Shown here piece after piece: positions 12,239-23,291 of a stretch of 64,000 bases of DNA. This DNA comes from Sparassis latifolia (lineage: Eukaryota > Basidiomycota > Agaricomycetes > Polyporales > Sparassidaceae). Within the stretch, counting starts at the first letter, position 1, and each line of letters opens with the position of its first letter. The translations under genes were made by a program, and so were the position numbers. Where the stretch lies: NCBI GenBank assembly GCA_018466975.1, contig CM031563.1, positions 1,488,001 to 1,552,000 of the forward strand. Reading direction: 5' to 3'. The notes beneath the pieces were generated by a model, which saw only the letters and a program-made list of their open reading frames with translations, ran no database searches and was not told the DNA's origin.

Positions 12239-13115
12239 TGCAGATATGCTTGGTCGCGAGACAAATGAAGGAAAAAGGGAGGGGACGGAAAGGCCTCAGA
12301 ACCCGAGACCTGCACGATTATAATCGGTTCAAGATGCAGGGTCGAGGTACCAGGTTGGTAACTTGTCCCGCAATAAGATCCATCTCCACGGCATCCCGTA
12401 GAATTACTGTTGCTGGAGAAGCGACAGACTAGCTAACGTTTTCCGCCCTTGACCATAGGCGGCCAGACCCTATTGTTTCATCGATCTGCCGATTCGAGGC
12501 CATGGATACCCTTGCCGGTTCAGCGGGTGTAATACTTACCTTCAACTGCTCCTTGCGCATGCCTCTCAAACGAAGCATTACATCGACACCAATCGTCCGA
12601 CCTCGCGTCGATCCCAAGCTCTCCGCTCTGTTTGTGGCGGAATGACAACTGGTGAGTTCTGGGCGCCACGAAAACTTGACGTAAATTGCCGTTGCGAGGG
12701 GGTCCTAAGTAGCGCCTCGCCCTTCGAGTCGGCGCGCGTGCTGGATCCGTGTGCCGGCTACTTACATTTTCTGTCAACGGCAATTCACCGACGTTCGCCA
12801 CAGTGTATCCTGGACTCTAGCGGACGATAGGCGTGTTCTCTCACCGTTATTTTATCCACTTCGGCGCTGTAGAGACTGCCGCAAGCTAGAAGAGATTCGA
12901 ACTGCTCGAAACGGTGACCGGTGACCTGCAACCGCATTTAGCGGCGTTGGTCATGGCGCGTGCACGTGACCGCATTAGCATTCTTCTGCTCCAGTCGTGC
13001 CACTGTCCCTCGACAATTGCCTCCAGAGCTCGGCGTCGAGGTGAGCGGGCAAGTCACTTTCATTGCTGACGTGTTCAACGAATACTTGCAGTATTATCAA
13101 AGTGGCCCGACTGCA
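12239..13115. other. Intergenic, shared upstream region of DUF6534 and BTB genes
   Basis: The two genes diverge here. I see no convincing additional gene in 12.24-12.96 kb. A plus-strand reading frame is open from 12960 into the BTB gene, but it contains a likely intron (about 13041-13091, GTGAGC to TTGCAG), so part of it may be 5' UTR or a short upstream exon. Confidence 0.4.
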
Positions 13116-13991
13116 ATGCAGGCCGACGCGGAGGAAGAAGACAAACCCGCTGTATCTAGTGTACTTCATCCACTTTTTTCATCGGACGAGGGTGACGTCT
13201 TCCTGGGATCGAAGGATGGTACGCAGTTCCGCGTGCACTCATACACTCTGAAGACCACGTCGGGATGGTTTCGAACCATGTTCTCTCTACCACAGAAGCA
13301 GGACTCAAACTCGCTGGAAGTCATTTATGTGGACGAAGACACAGAGACACTCGAAGCGATTCTTCGCATGATTTGTGGACTTCCAATACCCCGTCTCGAT
13401 TCATACGAAGCCATCGAGCCAATTCTGCATGCCGCGGAGAAGTACGACATGATAGGGCCTATGTCAATCGTTCGCGCAGTCGTCATGACCCCTCCTCTCC
13501 TTGCCGATCCTCTGCGTTTGTACGCCATCACCTGCCGGTACGGTTGGCTAGATGAAGCCAAGTTGGCCTCCCAATACACCCTCATCCTTGACTTGCATGC
13601 TCCAGAGCACCGGCACACGTTGCTCAAGCTAGGCACCCTGGCGTTGCTCAATCTCATGGAGCTCCATCGAAATAGGCGCGAGGCCCTCAGACGACGCTTG
13701 AACGAACCACCATTTGTCAACGACAATGGCAACACGTTGTGCTCACACTGTGGCTCTGTGGTTGACTACCACACGTGGCGAGAGCTGAAGTACGTGATCA
13801 TTCTGGAGATGGACGTGCGGCCGCTCGGCGACACCGTGTGCAACGAGGGACTCCTGGATTGGCCTGCAGCGCGTGCATGCTGGGACGCCAGATGCGTGAG
13901 TTGCGATCGTGTCCTCTACGATAAGAAAGAAACGTTGCGCGTCATTCGCGAGTGCATTGATCAACTTCCGACGACGGTGGAGCCTGAGTGA
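13116..13991 (+). CDS. BTB/POZ domain protein with Cys-x2-Cys pairs in the tail
   Basis: Residues about 15-100 form a fungal-type BTB/POZ fold: DVFLGSKDGTQFRVHSYTL, SGWFRTMF, then an acidic strand and the helix TLEAILRMICGLPIP. This matches the large Agaricomycete family of BTB-only proteins. BTB domains mediate dimerisation and often act as cullin-3 adaptors, but no Kelch or MATH partner domain is visible. The C-terminal part has CSHC near residues 209-212 and CVSC near residue 260, a spacing that could bind zinc. The body is a single exon of 291 codons from the chosen ATG at 13116. An upstream in-frame ATG at 12960 would give 343 aa but spans a probable intron, so the start is uncertain. 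The function is unknown. Confidence 0.8.
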   Translation: MQADAEEEDKPAVSSVLHPLFSSDEGDVFLGSKDGTQFRVHSYTLKTTSGWFRTMFSLPQKQDSNSLEVIYVDEDTETLEAILRMICGLPIPRLDSYEAIEPILHAAEKYDMIGPMSIVRAVVMTPPLLADPLRLYAITCRYGWLDEAKLASQYTLILDLHAPEHRHTLLKLGTLALLNLMELHRNRREALRRRLNEPPFVNDNGNTLCSHCGSVVDYHTWRELKYVIILEMDVRPLGDTVCNEGLLDWPAARACWDARCVSCDRVLYDKKETLRVIRECIDQLPTTVEPE

Positions 13992-14486
13992 GCCGCTCTT
14001 TCGCGTCTTCAATAGCGGTGTCTGACGTTCGTTCACCGGAGAAGTGCTGTCGACCCCGAAATACCATTACCTATCATGTAATTGGCAACGCCATTCGACG
14101 TTGCAGCGGAGTAGTTCCGTTCGCGCTCTAAAAGCTACTTCATCGGACTCTAGGTGGAAGGGGGGTGTTCGCAAAACATGTGAGGTAGAAGAAGCACCTG
14201 TACAATTGTTTGCATTCGGATTATATTATTGATTGATTGAGGTTTTTGAAGCTTGTGCGCAGCATAACCAGACAACCTCCAAGTTGCAAGGCCCAAAACA
14301 ATGACAGAAGCGAGCCAGGTATGTCATGCATGGTGTCTACGATGTGAACATTAGTGCCATGCGTCGAGAAAAGTTCCGAGGGTAAGACGGCAAGTCAAGA
14401 GAATCCCAGTCTCACTATAATTCTAAACATTCAATGAAGGTATGTCAAGTATACGAGTACCACGTACATTACATATCGATACAAGA
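13992..14486. other. Intergenic region between convergent BTB and CPA1 genes
   Basis: This is about 500 bp between two stop codons on opposite strands. No gene-like reading frame is visible, only short ORFs. It presumably carries both 3' UTRs. Confidence 0.4.
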
Positions 14487-15988
14487 TTAAGCTGCGGCAG
14501 CAACAAGCCCAGCAGCCTTAGAAGCCAGAGATGGATCAGTCGTCGGAGCGCCCATGACGTCCTTCGTCTTGTAGCGCACCTCTAGCTTATGCGCCCGGCA
14601 CTCAGCCAAGAAATCAGTGAACATCTGCCAAGTCGCGTGAGGTCGGGTCAGTGTACGGGTGCCACTCGCACATTAGAGGCTGTTTACCTCGATCGTGTCA
14701 AGAGGACCGCCAGCACTCTCCGGATGGAACTGTACACCCCACACCTTCCGTCCAGAATCTGCTGTCGACTTGATACCCTCCACAGAAGAGTCGTTGCAGT
14801 TGATAAAGAACGGCTCCCAGCCAGCGGGGAAGGGATCTTGCAGTTTCAAAGCATACTGGTGGTTTTGGCTGAGAACAACAGATCAGATAGCTGTTCAGTT
14901 GGAACTGAAGAGCGATCGTAAGACATACCTGGTGACGTAGACCCTACCCGCTTTGATAGACCCAGATGACGCAAGGGCGAGGACGGGTTGATTATGACCA
15001 CGGTTGCCAAAAGTCATGCGATACGCATCCAGGCCAGCAGCAATGCCGATGACCTGATGACCCATGCAAATACCGAAAATAGGTCGATCCCACTCCTTCA
15101 GCGTACGACGCAGGTGCATAGCAGCTTCCGTGCAATGATTTGGGTCACCAGGGCCGTTGGTAAGGAACAGACCATCGTAGCGATCACGAGTGGCGTTGAA
15201 GTCGTAGTTCCATGGCAGCACAGTAACGGCGGCTCCGCGACGGACCAGCGAGCGGAGAATGTTCGCCTTTGCACCAAAGTCGAGGACAGCTATCTTCACA
15301 TCACCAGTCGGGTTTAGCACATACGGCGTTTTTGTTGAAACTTGGTCGACAAGATTCACAGTGGTAGGGTCCCAATATTCGCTCGGCTGGGGTGGGGGAA
15401 GTGAAGAGTCGGCGCCGACGGCAAGGCGGCCGAGGGTCGTACCTTGGTCGCGTAAGAGAGTTGTGATGGCACGAGTATCGACACCCGTGATGCCCGGGAC
15501 ACCATGTCGATTACACCACGACGACAGTGACTCGACGGCGGCATGGTGCGAATATTTCTCAGCTACATCGGCCACCACGACCGCGGTACACTGAATGCGT
15601 TTCGACTCGAGGACAACACCTACATCTTGGGAGTCCATAGGGGCCTTATTGACGGGAACACCGTAGTTGCCGATGAGAGGTGTGGTGAAGACCAATATTT
15701 CACCGCGGTATGAAGGATCGGTCATCGACTCCGTGTCTGTTTTTTTATAAATAATCTGTGAATAACACCCAGGTTACTGAGATAGAACAACTTACAAGAC
15801 GTGATAGACGTGGAGAACACGGTTTCTCCATAGACGCTTCGCGGTGCCCCAAATGACCGGCCACGGTAGGACTGGCCTGTTTTCAGGTGAAGCACCGCAG
15901 GCACAGAAGTCCCGAGGGCTGTACGATTAGCATGCGTTCCCAAGCTTCGGGACATGCGAGGGACGTGGATGAGTTTGCGAGCGAACAT
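14487..15988 (-). CDS. CPA1: Carbamoyl-phosphate synthase, arginine-specific, small (glutaminase) subunit
   Basis: This subunit hydrolyses glutamine and passes ammonia to the large subunit, which makes carbamoyl phosphate for arginine synthesis. Translation from the ATG at 15988 gives a basic Arg-rich leader (MFARKLIHVPRMSRSLG) consistent with mitochondrial targeting. The CPSase small-chain domain follows (GETVFSTSITS joined by splicing to SMTDPSYRGEI). A class I glutamine amidotransferase domain comes next, with the nucleophile in FGICMGHQ, an FLTNGPGDP loop, and the His/Glu pair in VWGVQFHPESAGG. Introns are visible near 15795-15736, near 14930-14872 and before the MFTDF exon. The product is about 440 aa and ends in an Ala-rich tail. 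It is divergent from the BSD gene across 473 bp. In fungi such as yeast an upstream arginine attenuator peptide regulates CPA1; I did not find a clear one here. Confidence 0.93.
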
Positions 15989-16461
15989 GTTGAAATTTGT
16001 TAGGATTCTTTCAGTGACTGAGGAGAGAGAATACGAGGTCGCTGAGGTAGCTAACGAGAAAACTTGATAAGAATACACTTCACAGAAATATCGTTTTGAA
16101 TACGTACTCGTCACGAGTGCTTTGAGTGAATATCATGTACGAGCGAAGTCGCTCAAGTGTGTCTTCAATGGAGCTGCTGGATATTCGAGTCAACGATGAG
16201 CAAAAAATTCACAGAGGAAGCAATAGGAAATAGTTAGGCACGTGATTCTACAGAAACGTTACTGATGCTTTAGAGATGAAGTTAGAATTTCAGTAACAAG
16301 GGCTTGTTACAAAGATAAGGCTACTCGGTCTACACCCGCCAAGACTCCTGTAGAAGCCTGATGTAACAGCTCTAGAATACGGGTCCGATTCGACCGGCAG
16401 TTCTCTCGTTAGGTCCAAACTGAATCCGTTGACTCTATGACACTGTGTCTTGAATTGAAAC
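15989..16461. promoter_or_regulatory. Divergent promoter region of CPA1 and the BSD gene
   Basis: This 473-bp segment lies between two oppositely transcribed start codons, so it must hold both promoters. No unambiguous TATA box or named operator was recognised. Confidence 0.4.
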
Positions 16462-18171
16462 ATGAACTTCTTTGATGCATATGACATTAGCGGCCCATCC
16501 ACGCCAACCTCAGGCCAGCAGGCTGAGCCAAGCCTGAATGAGGAGGTCTCGCAGGTAGTGGGGCAGCTGAGCAGGTTCTGGGGAGGCTTCAGAAAGCAGG
16601 TGTGTTGCGCACAGTATGGCGGGTTGTATTCGTGAGCTGAAATCGATGGTTGCAATCATTCGGGATGTTAGAGTCAGACAGTTTTTGAAGCTGCGCGGAA
16701 GGACATTGGGGATGCGGTCTCTCAGGCACAGAAAGAAATCAACAAGCTCACTACTGAGACGCTCGCCTCTACTTCCACCCAAGATGCCCACACTGGGACT
16801 GACCAAACTGACCAACTCCCACCTGCTGGAGAATCGTCCGCTGCTCCGGAGAGCAACAGTGCCTACTCTGCATCCACAAGCACAATCGCCGAAGGAGACT
16901 CTCGCTCCACAACGCCCACCGAGACCCAGCCCCAGCCGCAGACAATTTTCTCCCGCCTCCAAGCGTCACTCCCACCAAATCTCGTGTCCAGCGTCCAGAG
17001 CCAGCTTCCTGATTCACTGCAGCACGCACGCGTCGGAAGTCTGTCCGCGCTTGATTTTGCACAGCTGCGCAGCACCTTGACAACAGAGCTCCACCGTGTG
17101 CAGGACGCCACGGGAGAGTATGTTCAGCGCAGCGAAGAGCTTTTCCGTGAGGCAGGAGAGTTTCTCAAGGATGCCGTGAAGGTGCTACCTCCTGAAGAGA
17201 GCGGCGGGGTTTCACCGGGTCTGATATGGGATGGCTCGGATGTATGGATGCTCCCAACCGAAGGGAGTGCAGGCGGTCGAGGGGAATTGGGCTCAAGGAA
17301 GGGGAAGGAAAGAGAGGGGAGGGCATCTTCGAGCTCGGGGCGACCTTCTGTGGAGAAGTTGAGAGCCGTCGCGACGCGGGCGGAATCGCTTCTGAAGCAA
17401 CTGAAGCATGACCCGGAGGTGGTCAAGGTCGACCCGCAGTCGGACGAGCGGGTGCGACATATGTTTGCAAGCTGGGTGGAGTCGGAGGTTGATGCTCAGG
17501 AAGGCGGTATAAACAGCGTTCAATGGAAGGATACTATTGAGAAGGCGTTGACGGAGCCTGTGGATGGCGCAGCATTGAAGTCCACCTTCGACACTCTTGG
17601 TGAGTGCCATCTTCTGCACTGTCTTTCTTGCTAATTGTAGTCTGCAGTACCCTCTGTTATAACCAGTGACATGTTCTGGGTGAGGTATTTCTTCCGCGTT
17701 CATCAGGTGGAGAGGGAGGAAGAGAGACGGAAGGCCATCATCCAAGGTGAGTCCTGTCACAATTTTATTCCCTGAAATCCGTTAATCCTGCCCGTAGGCA
17801 CCGCGCAAAATGAAGAGGATTTCAGCTGGGATGACGATGACGATACCACTTCGACGGCCGTTAAGGCTCCACTTGTTCAACTCCATCAGGATCAGACATC
17901 GGACGCGTCCGACGCTTCTGCTCTGCAGGCGGTCGATAATAAGGCAACCCTTGTTGCGGAAGCTGCGACTCCCACTCAGGCCCCCAAGTCTCGAGTTTCA
18001 ACGCCGGGAAATCAGAGTCCGCGGGAGAGCGAGGATAGCTACGACGTCGTTTCCTCACAAGTAAGCAACTACAGTGGAGGGATAGATTCTAAGGCACAGA
18101 GCCCTTCGCTACCAGAAACACCGGCGCCAACAGCACCGGTGGAGGATGACCCTGACAGCGATTGGGAGTGA
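16462..18171 (+). CDS. BSD-domain protein
   Basis: The ATG at 16462 opens MNFFDAYDISGPSTP. A helical segment with FWGGFRKQ follows, and after a short intron an amphipathic stretch (FEAARKDIGDAVSQAQKEI). The middle is Ser/Thr/Pro-rich and then coiled. The BSD domain sits in the C-terminal third. It starts around LKSTFDTL, continues after an intron with VPSVITSDMFWVRYFF, and then RVHQVEREEERRK; the paired Phe-Trp is diagnostic. The last exon is acidic and ends DDPDSDWE before the TGA at 18169. The length is about 500 aa over four or five exons. BSD proteins of this type in fungi are poorly characterised. The domain also occurs in TFIIH p62 and in synapse-associated Dos2-like proteins, and this gene most resembles the latter group. 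No specific function is claimed. Confidence 0.85.
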
Positions 18172-18696
18172 TGTGATGAATGCTCTAACGTATTAATCGT
18201 GCTGGCTGTATTGTATTAGGCCTATTACTGTAAGACGTCGATCCCTCACGGTTGATGTTGTTTTTATGACCCCTCCGTCGTACGGTACGGCGTTGTATTC
18301 ATACCTTAGGGATAACTACTACACCTGCCATATATGAAAATATACGTGGCTACTCAACACTATCGCGATCAGATCTGGATTCTCCGCAAATTGAACCGCC
18401 ACCTGCTGCTCTTCTCCACTTACTGCAAACTTACTGCGTGTTCCGCAAGATGTCAATTCAGACGGTTTGAAAGGGGTCAGAATCATTTGCGCTTGTAATC
18501 ACATCATATGATGGCACTCATCATACTTCCCTCTGTTTGCGAAAGGCACAACGGCTCTATGATTGGGTTCGAGCGTCTTATTGCTGATAGATACCACGAA
18601 CGCCGTGTCCTCCGCACGTTCATATCCTAGACTTTGTTTTGCAGGACATTTTTTCACTCGCTACTCATTTTTGTGGAGGCTCTTTGCCTGCTCATC
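18172..18696. other. Intergenic region between BSD gene and phosphoesterase copy A
   Basis: This is about 525 bp with no supported gene. It should carry the BSD 3' UTR and the promoter of the next gene. Confidence 0.4.
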
Positions 18697-20855
18697 ATGG
18701 TGTACTTTCCGAGGCATGCAAGGAGATCAAGCCTGTTATCACGTTTGAATCCCGCGTTGCTGAGATTTAAGCTCGTGAACTGGCTTCGTCTCATCTGGTT
18801 AACAACTGTTCTATGGGATGAGCTAGGCATCTTCCACCTTAGTCTGGCTTTTTGCAAGTGGCCAGATGACGACCTGCCTCAGGTACGATGCCTGTTATTT
18901 GTAGAACAGCACAAGATAACCCGTATTTGCTTTTGAAGCAGAAAGAAACACCTACTCATGTGCTACTCGTCTCTGAACCTCAGGTTCGCTACATTCCAGC
19001 GTCAAAGCGAACCTTGATTGCTCGTCTTCGCAATTTCTTCTACGAGCTTACACTCCAGAAGAATTGGAGTTCGGTAATTCGCTTGAAGCCTGACCTAGTG
19101 GTATTTCTTGGAGACATGATCAATTCCGTCAGAGCGCTCAAGACAGACACGGAGTACGTCATATCTGTCACTCTCTGATCAAATCTTCCTTTCGGCTTAC
19201 CGGACTCATCACATAGCTATGAGTCGCAATATCGAAGATTTATGGATATATTTCGTCTTCCTCCTGGCGTTTCGGCGTACTATCTCCCTGGCAACAATGA
19301 TGTAGGGTAGTGTCCTCTCTCCGATTTACTCCCTTCTGTGCAGACTTACTCCATCAAGTCTGAATATAGACCTGGCAGACTCTCGTCAAGCGCGTCGTCA
19401 GTTCTCAACTCATTTTGGGCCGTTGAATCAACAAGTTCTCGTGCACAATCACACATTCGTGCTGATAGACGCGTCCGGCCTTGTTGAAGAGGACTATCAG
19501 CGTGCCGCACGAAACACAGAGTATGATAAATGGACTGCAATCAACGGCGGTCCAGTACAATTTGTCGAAACTCTGCGTGAACGTGAGTTTTTGGATTTAC
19601 CATAACGTCGAATTATGCTGACACCGAAGGTTTCAAACGGAAGAACAAGTTCCTTGGCCCGTCTTGTTCACACATATTCCACTTTATCGTCCTGATACCG
19701 CCGCATGTGGTCTCCTGCGCGAGCGAGGGACGATTCGCCGAGGCGTCGGGCCTGGTTATCAGAATGTTTTGGGCAAAAAGACGACTAACTTCCTCCTGCA
19801 GACCATTCAGCCTTCTATCGTGTTCAGGTTAAACTTTCTTACATTCTAGGCAGGTACCTCATACTCACTCCTCTTTTGTATCTAGCGGAGATGACAGAGA
19901 CTACTGTGAATATACACATGTCCCCTCTCTAAGCGCGATAATGGGTGACCAACGTCCTACTGACATCCGCGAAGTCACTGTCAAGTCTTTCTCCCCGTAT
20001 CCCACCATTCGTCGGCCTGGATTTCAGCTGTTATCACTGATCTCTCCTCCCGCCCTGACATCATTGGACCCGTCTGTGTCGACGCACTCGCTCTCAGATA
20101 CGCCGTGTCTCCTACCGAACTACATTGGCGTATATACTACGCATTACCTTCCACTTCTCTTGATGTCGACCGTCCTTCTGGCTTGCGCAAGACTGCACAC
20201 ATTCCGCGGACCAGCGCTCCCTATAATTTTGGATCCCCTGCATTCACCGTCCCTGTCGAGCCCGGGAGTGTCACCGCGATCGTCCTTCCCAAATTCTGCT
20301 ACGATGAGTGATGTCGGTCAACAAGGGGGCCTACGTACTCCCCGCACCCCTCACATGAATACGAGTGCAGTGCATGGCAACGATGACGAAGGATCTATAT
20401 CCACTTTCCGTGCGTGTCTCGTGGACGACGAAAATCCCTCTCCGATCGACAAAGACTACCCCCCCTATTCTCCTCACTACATGATACACGATGGGGAACG
20501 TGCCCAGTGGACCGGCGGTGCCGATACGTTCCCCGGTCCATTCAGGCACGCTCGTGTATATCGAGAGAACGATCCCAACGTCGCCTCTCCCGCGCTCCCA
20601 GATGCACCGGGACGAGATAGCTGGCGTCTCTTGGTGCGCAGACAATGGCCATGGATGAACTTTTTCGGCCGAGGTTCGACTAGTATCATACCGGGTCCTT
20701 TGCGTCGCCTCCGCTGGAGGCTGCTGAACTCAGGAAAGCAATGTTTATCAACGCGCAGAAGGCGTGGAATCACCCTCTTGGGTACTCTCATGGACTTATG
20801 GAGGGCCATGTGGCCTCCACTGCTGCTATGGTGCGTGCTCATGTGGTGGAGGTGA
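18697..20855 (+). CDS. Ted1/Cdc1-like metallophosphoesterase, tandem copy A, active site substituted (likely pseudoenzyme)
   Basis: The family (yeast Cdc1/Ted1, human PGAP5/MPPE1) comprises ER/Golgi membrane phosphoesterases that remodel ethanolamine phosphate on GPI anchors. The N-terminal hydrophobic segment LVNWLRLIWLTTVLWDEL is a predicted membrane anchor. The phosphoesterase core follows, then a conserved REVTVKSFSPYPTIRRPGFQ stretch, a second membrane helix (THYLPLLLMSTVLL) and a long Ser/Pro linker ending in a third hydrophobic helix before the TGA at 20853. The expected ADPQ motif reads SEPQ (Glu codon 18975-18977). GNHD reads GNND (Asn codon 19296-19298). GDDHDYC reads GDDRDYC (Arg codon 19896-19898). 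Otherwise the reading frame is open through about six 50-60-nt introns, so it looks expressed but catalytically impaired. Copy B downstream keeps all three residues. Confidence 0.82.
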
Positions 20856-21266
20856 TGAGCTAGACTTTTCACGTACCATGCGATTGTGGGATTCCGGGCA
20901 CTTCTTCCTCAAACGCTGTGTTCTGAGTAATTACATTCGTAGATTAAGCATGCGAGGGGCTGTCATGGACCTTTGTATTCTCGTGCCTGTTCTGCTGCAT
21001 GTACTGCACTGCCACAGTTGTGGTGCTCACGATGTTGTCCTGACGATTCTGTATCTTGGACCTCTATCTTATGACATTTCCTGAAGGCTCGACTGGATTG
21101 TTATCACTGCGTTCCTCCGGGGCCGCAACTCTTGCGAAAAGTACAGCCTCCTGACATTCTACTACACCTTCCTGATAGAGCAGATTGTGTTGGCGCCCGG
21201 CGTTGAATAACGCGGGTGAAAGAAGTACTGCGGGAGCCCTACTGAGAGCCCACCAGCCAAGTCATC
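20856..21266. other. Spacer between the two tandem phosphoesterase genes
   Basis: This is about 410 bp between the stop of copy A and the start of copy B. It has only short ORFs and presumably holds the copy A 3' UTR and copy B promoter. Confidence 0.4.
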
Positions 21267-23291
21267 ATGTCTCTTGTCCGATGGTCACGGCATTTGGTAA
21301 AGCGAGTGACCATTCTGCATCCTTATTCTCTCCCAGTGGAAAGTCTGCGAATAATATGGGTTGGGGTGATCTTCTACTTCGAGCTCGGAACTTTCAAAAA
21401 TCATGTATCCTATTGTCCGTGGCCCGACGTTGATTCTACCACTGTACGCTATTTCACTGTCTACACTTGCTGGGCCTAATTCTGCTCTACCAGTCTAATA
21501 CTAGGAGCTTTACACGCGTCCTAGTGATTGCGGACCCCCAGATTCTGGACAGTCGATCATACCCAGGACGCAACCCGTGGCTGATGTCGCTGACCCAGCT
21601 GCTCGTCGATTTGAATATGCGCAAGAGCTGGCAAGCTGCCCTACGTCTCATCCCGGATGCAGTCATTTTTCTTGGAGACATGATGGACGGCGGCCGACGC
21701 GCGATCTCCCATGACGAGTAAGATTCGTCCACTTTGCTGAGCGAGTGGGTTTTGTGCATGGTGCTTCTTAGTCAGTTCAGCGGACTGCAATGACTAAACT
21801 GCTGCAGCTGACCTTGGCGAGCTACTTGCGCAGTAAGAACTGGACTACGTCAACGTTCACCGTGTCTACTTTCCAGAGGTGTCTAAGCTTTCCGTCACGT
21901 CACCCATCGCTTTCGGAATTCATGAGGAATACGCTCTGTTCGAAATGTGCGATTCTGACCTGTTGCATCTCGCAGATACGAGGCGTATTATAAGCGCTTC
22001 CGGGATATCTTTAGGACATCCCAAGTACTACCGACGTACTATGTGCCAGGTAACCACGACGTTGGGTGCATTCTGTGTCACATCCCTACATTCCTCAAGC
22101 TAACTTTGTCATGCGCAGATTAGGCGCGTCTTCTGCGTTCTCTGAGAGCGCCGTAGAGCGTTACGTCACACATTTCGGGAAATTGAATCAAGAGATTGAG
22201 ATCGGTGGTCATTCCTGCGTTCTCCTGGGCGCACCCGGTTTTGTCGAGGAGGAAGAGGAGAGAGTGAGGAGTGGCATGGGCTACACGCAATGGGCAGATG
22301 CAAGGCCTGAGGGGACGATTGCATTCGTCCACGCTATCTCAACACGTACGTCCACCTCCTAGCGTGGTGACCCTTTGTCATATGTTTTCTAGGGGAACGT
22401 CGCAACCCGCGCGTACTATTCACGCATGTCCCTCTTGCACGGCCTGCGGGGGCTTCTTGTGGACCACTTCGCGACCGTGGGACTATCCGCAGTGGCAGAG
22501 GCCATGGATACCAGAATACACTCAGCCCCGAAGCATCGACATTTCTCCTCCAAAGTCTCTATCCTTCGCTCGTGCTGAGGTATGCCTTGGTGTGGTTGTA
22601 GAGATGTCTCTCGCTGATCACGTTCTGCAGCGGCGATGACCACGATTACTGCGAATACGCTCATGAGATTCCTGCAGAGAACGTCGGCTCTTCGAGTCCC
22701 GTTGCTGTGCGCGAAGCGACAGTCAGATCCTTCTCAATGGCCATGGGTGTCCGTCGCCCTGGGTTTCAGCTCCTCTCGCTAGCCCCGCCTGCCTTTTCGT
22801 CATCATCGCAGCGCACGATCGCAGACGCGCCATGTCTGCTTCCCGACCAACTTGGGATTTACCTGACGATATACGTCCCCTTACTACTGACCAGCCTGTT
22901 CATACTGCTGGTCTCGAACGCGCACCGCGTGCGCACACGCAGGCGCTTCTGGACAGTCTGGGACGTGCGCGACGAGCCGCCCGATCCGGATGCTTGGCTC
23001 TCGTCCGCTACGTTGGATGGCGGAGACGATGAAGAGGAGAAGTTGATTACACATGCAACACTCCCGCCGCCTGATTCGGCCTTCACCCAGCGCCCCACGC
23101 GGTTCTCTCTCGGCGCCGCAGGGCTGACCGCCCTGCTGCAGTATGTGCAGGAAGGCGTGCACCGCGGTCGTGCCGAATCGAATGCATGGCGGAACCGCGC
23201 GGGCTTCGTTCATGGGTTTGTGAGGGATGTGGCAGAATTGGCGGCTATGCCCCTCGTGATCTTTGTGGTGATTACGTGGTGGGTCTCCTAA
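21267..23291 (+). CDS. Ted1/Cdc1-like metallophosphoesterase, tandem copy B, canonical motifs
   Basis: This is a paralogue of copy A with the same architecture: an N-terminal membrane helix (VESLRIIWVGVIFYFEL), the phosphoesterase core, a REATVRSFSMAMGVRRPGFQ stretch, and two hydrophobic segments near the end (LTIYVPLLLTSLFILLV and AAMPLVIFVVITWWVS). The core has complete metal and catalytic motifs: ADPQ (Asp codon 21533-21535), FLGDMMDGG, YVPGNHDVG (His codon 22055-22057), FTHVPL and SGDDHDYCEYAHE (His codon 22641-22643). The role expected from the family is GPI-anchor remodelling or manganese-dependent phosphodiester hydrolysis in the secretory pathway. One intron, about 21720-21976, is near 256 nt. 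The intron at the same position in copy A is about 60 nt. The estimated length is 510-530 aa. Confidence 0.87.

Noticed and set aside
12880..12960. Possible minus-strand tRNA (TTCGAAT loop)
   Set aside because: The T-stem does not pair and there is no A-box at the proper spacing.
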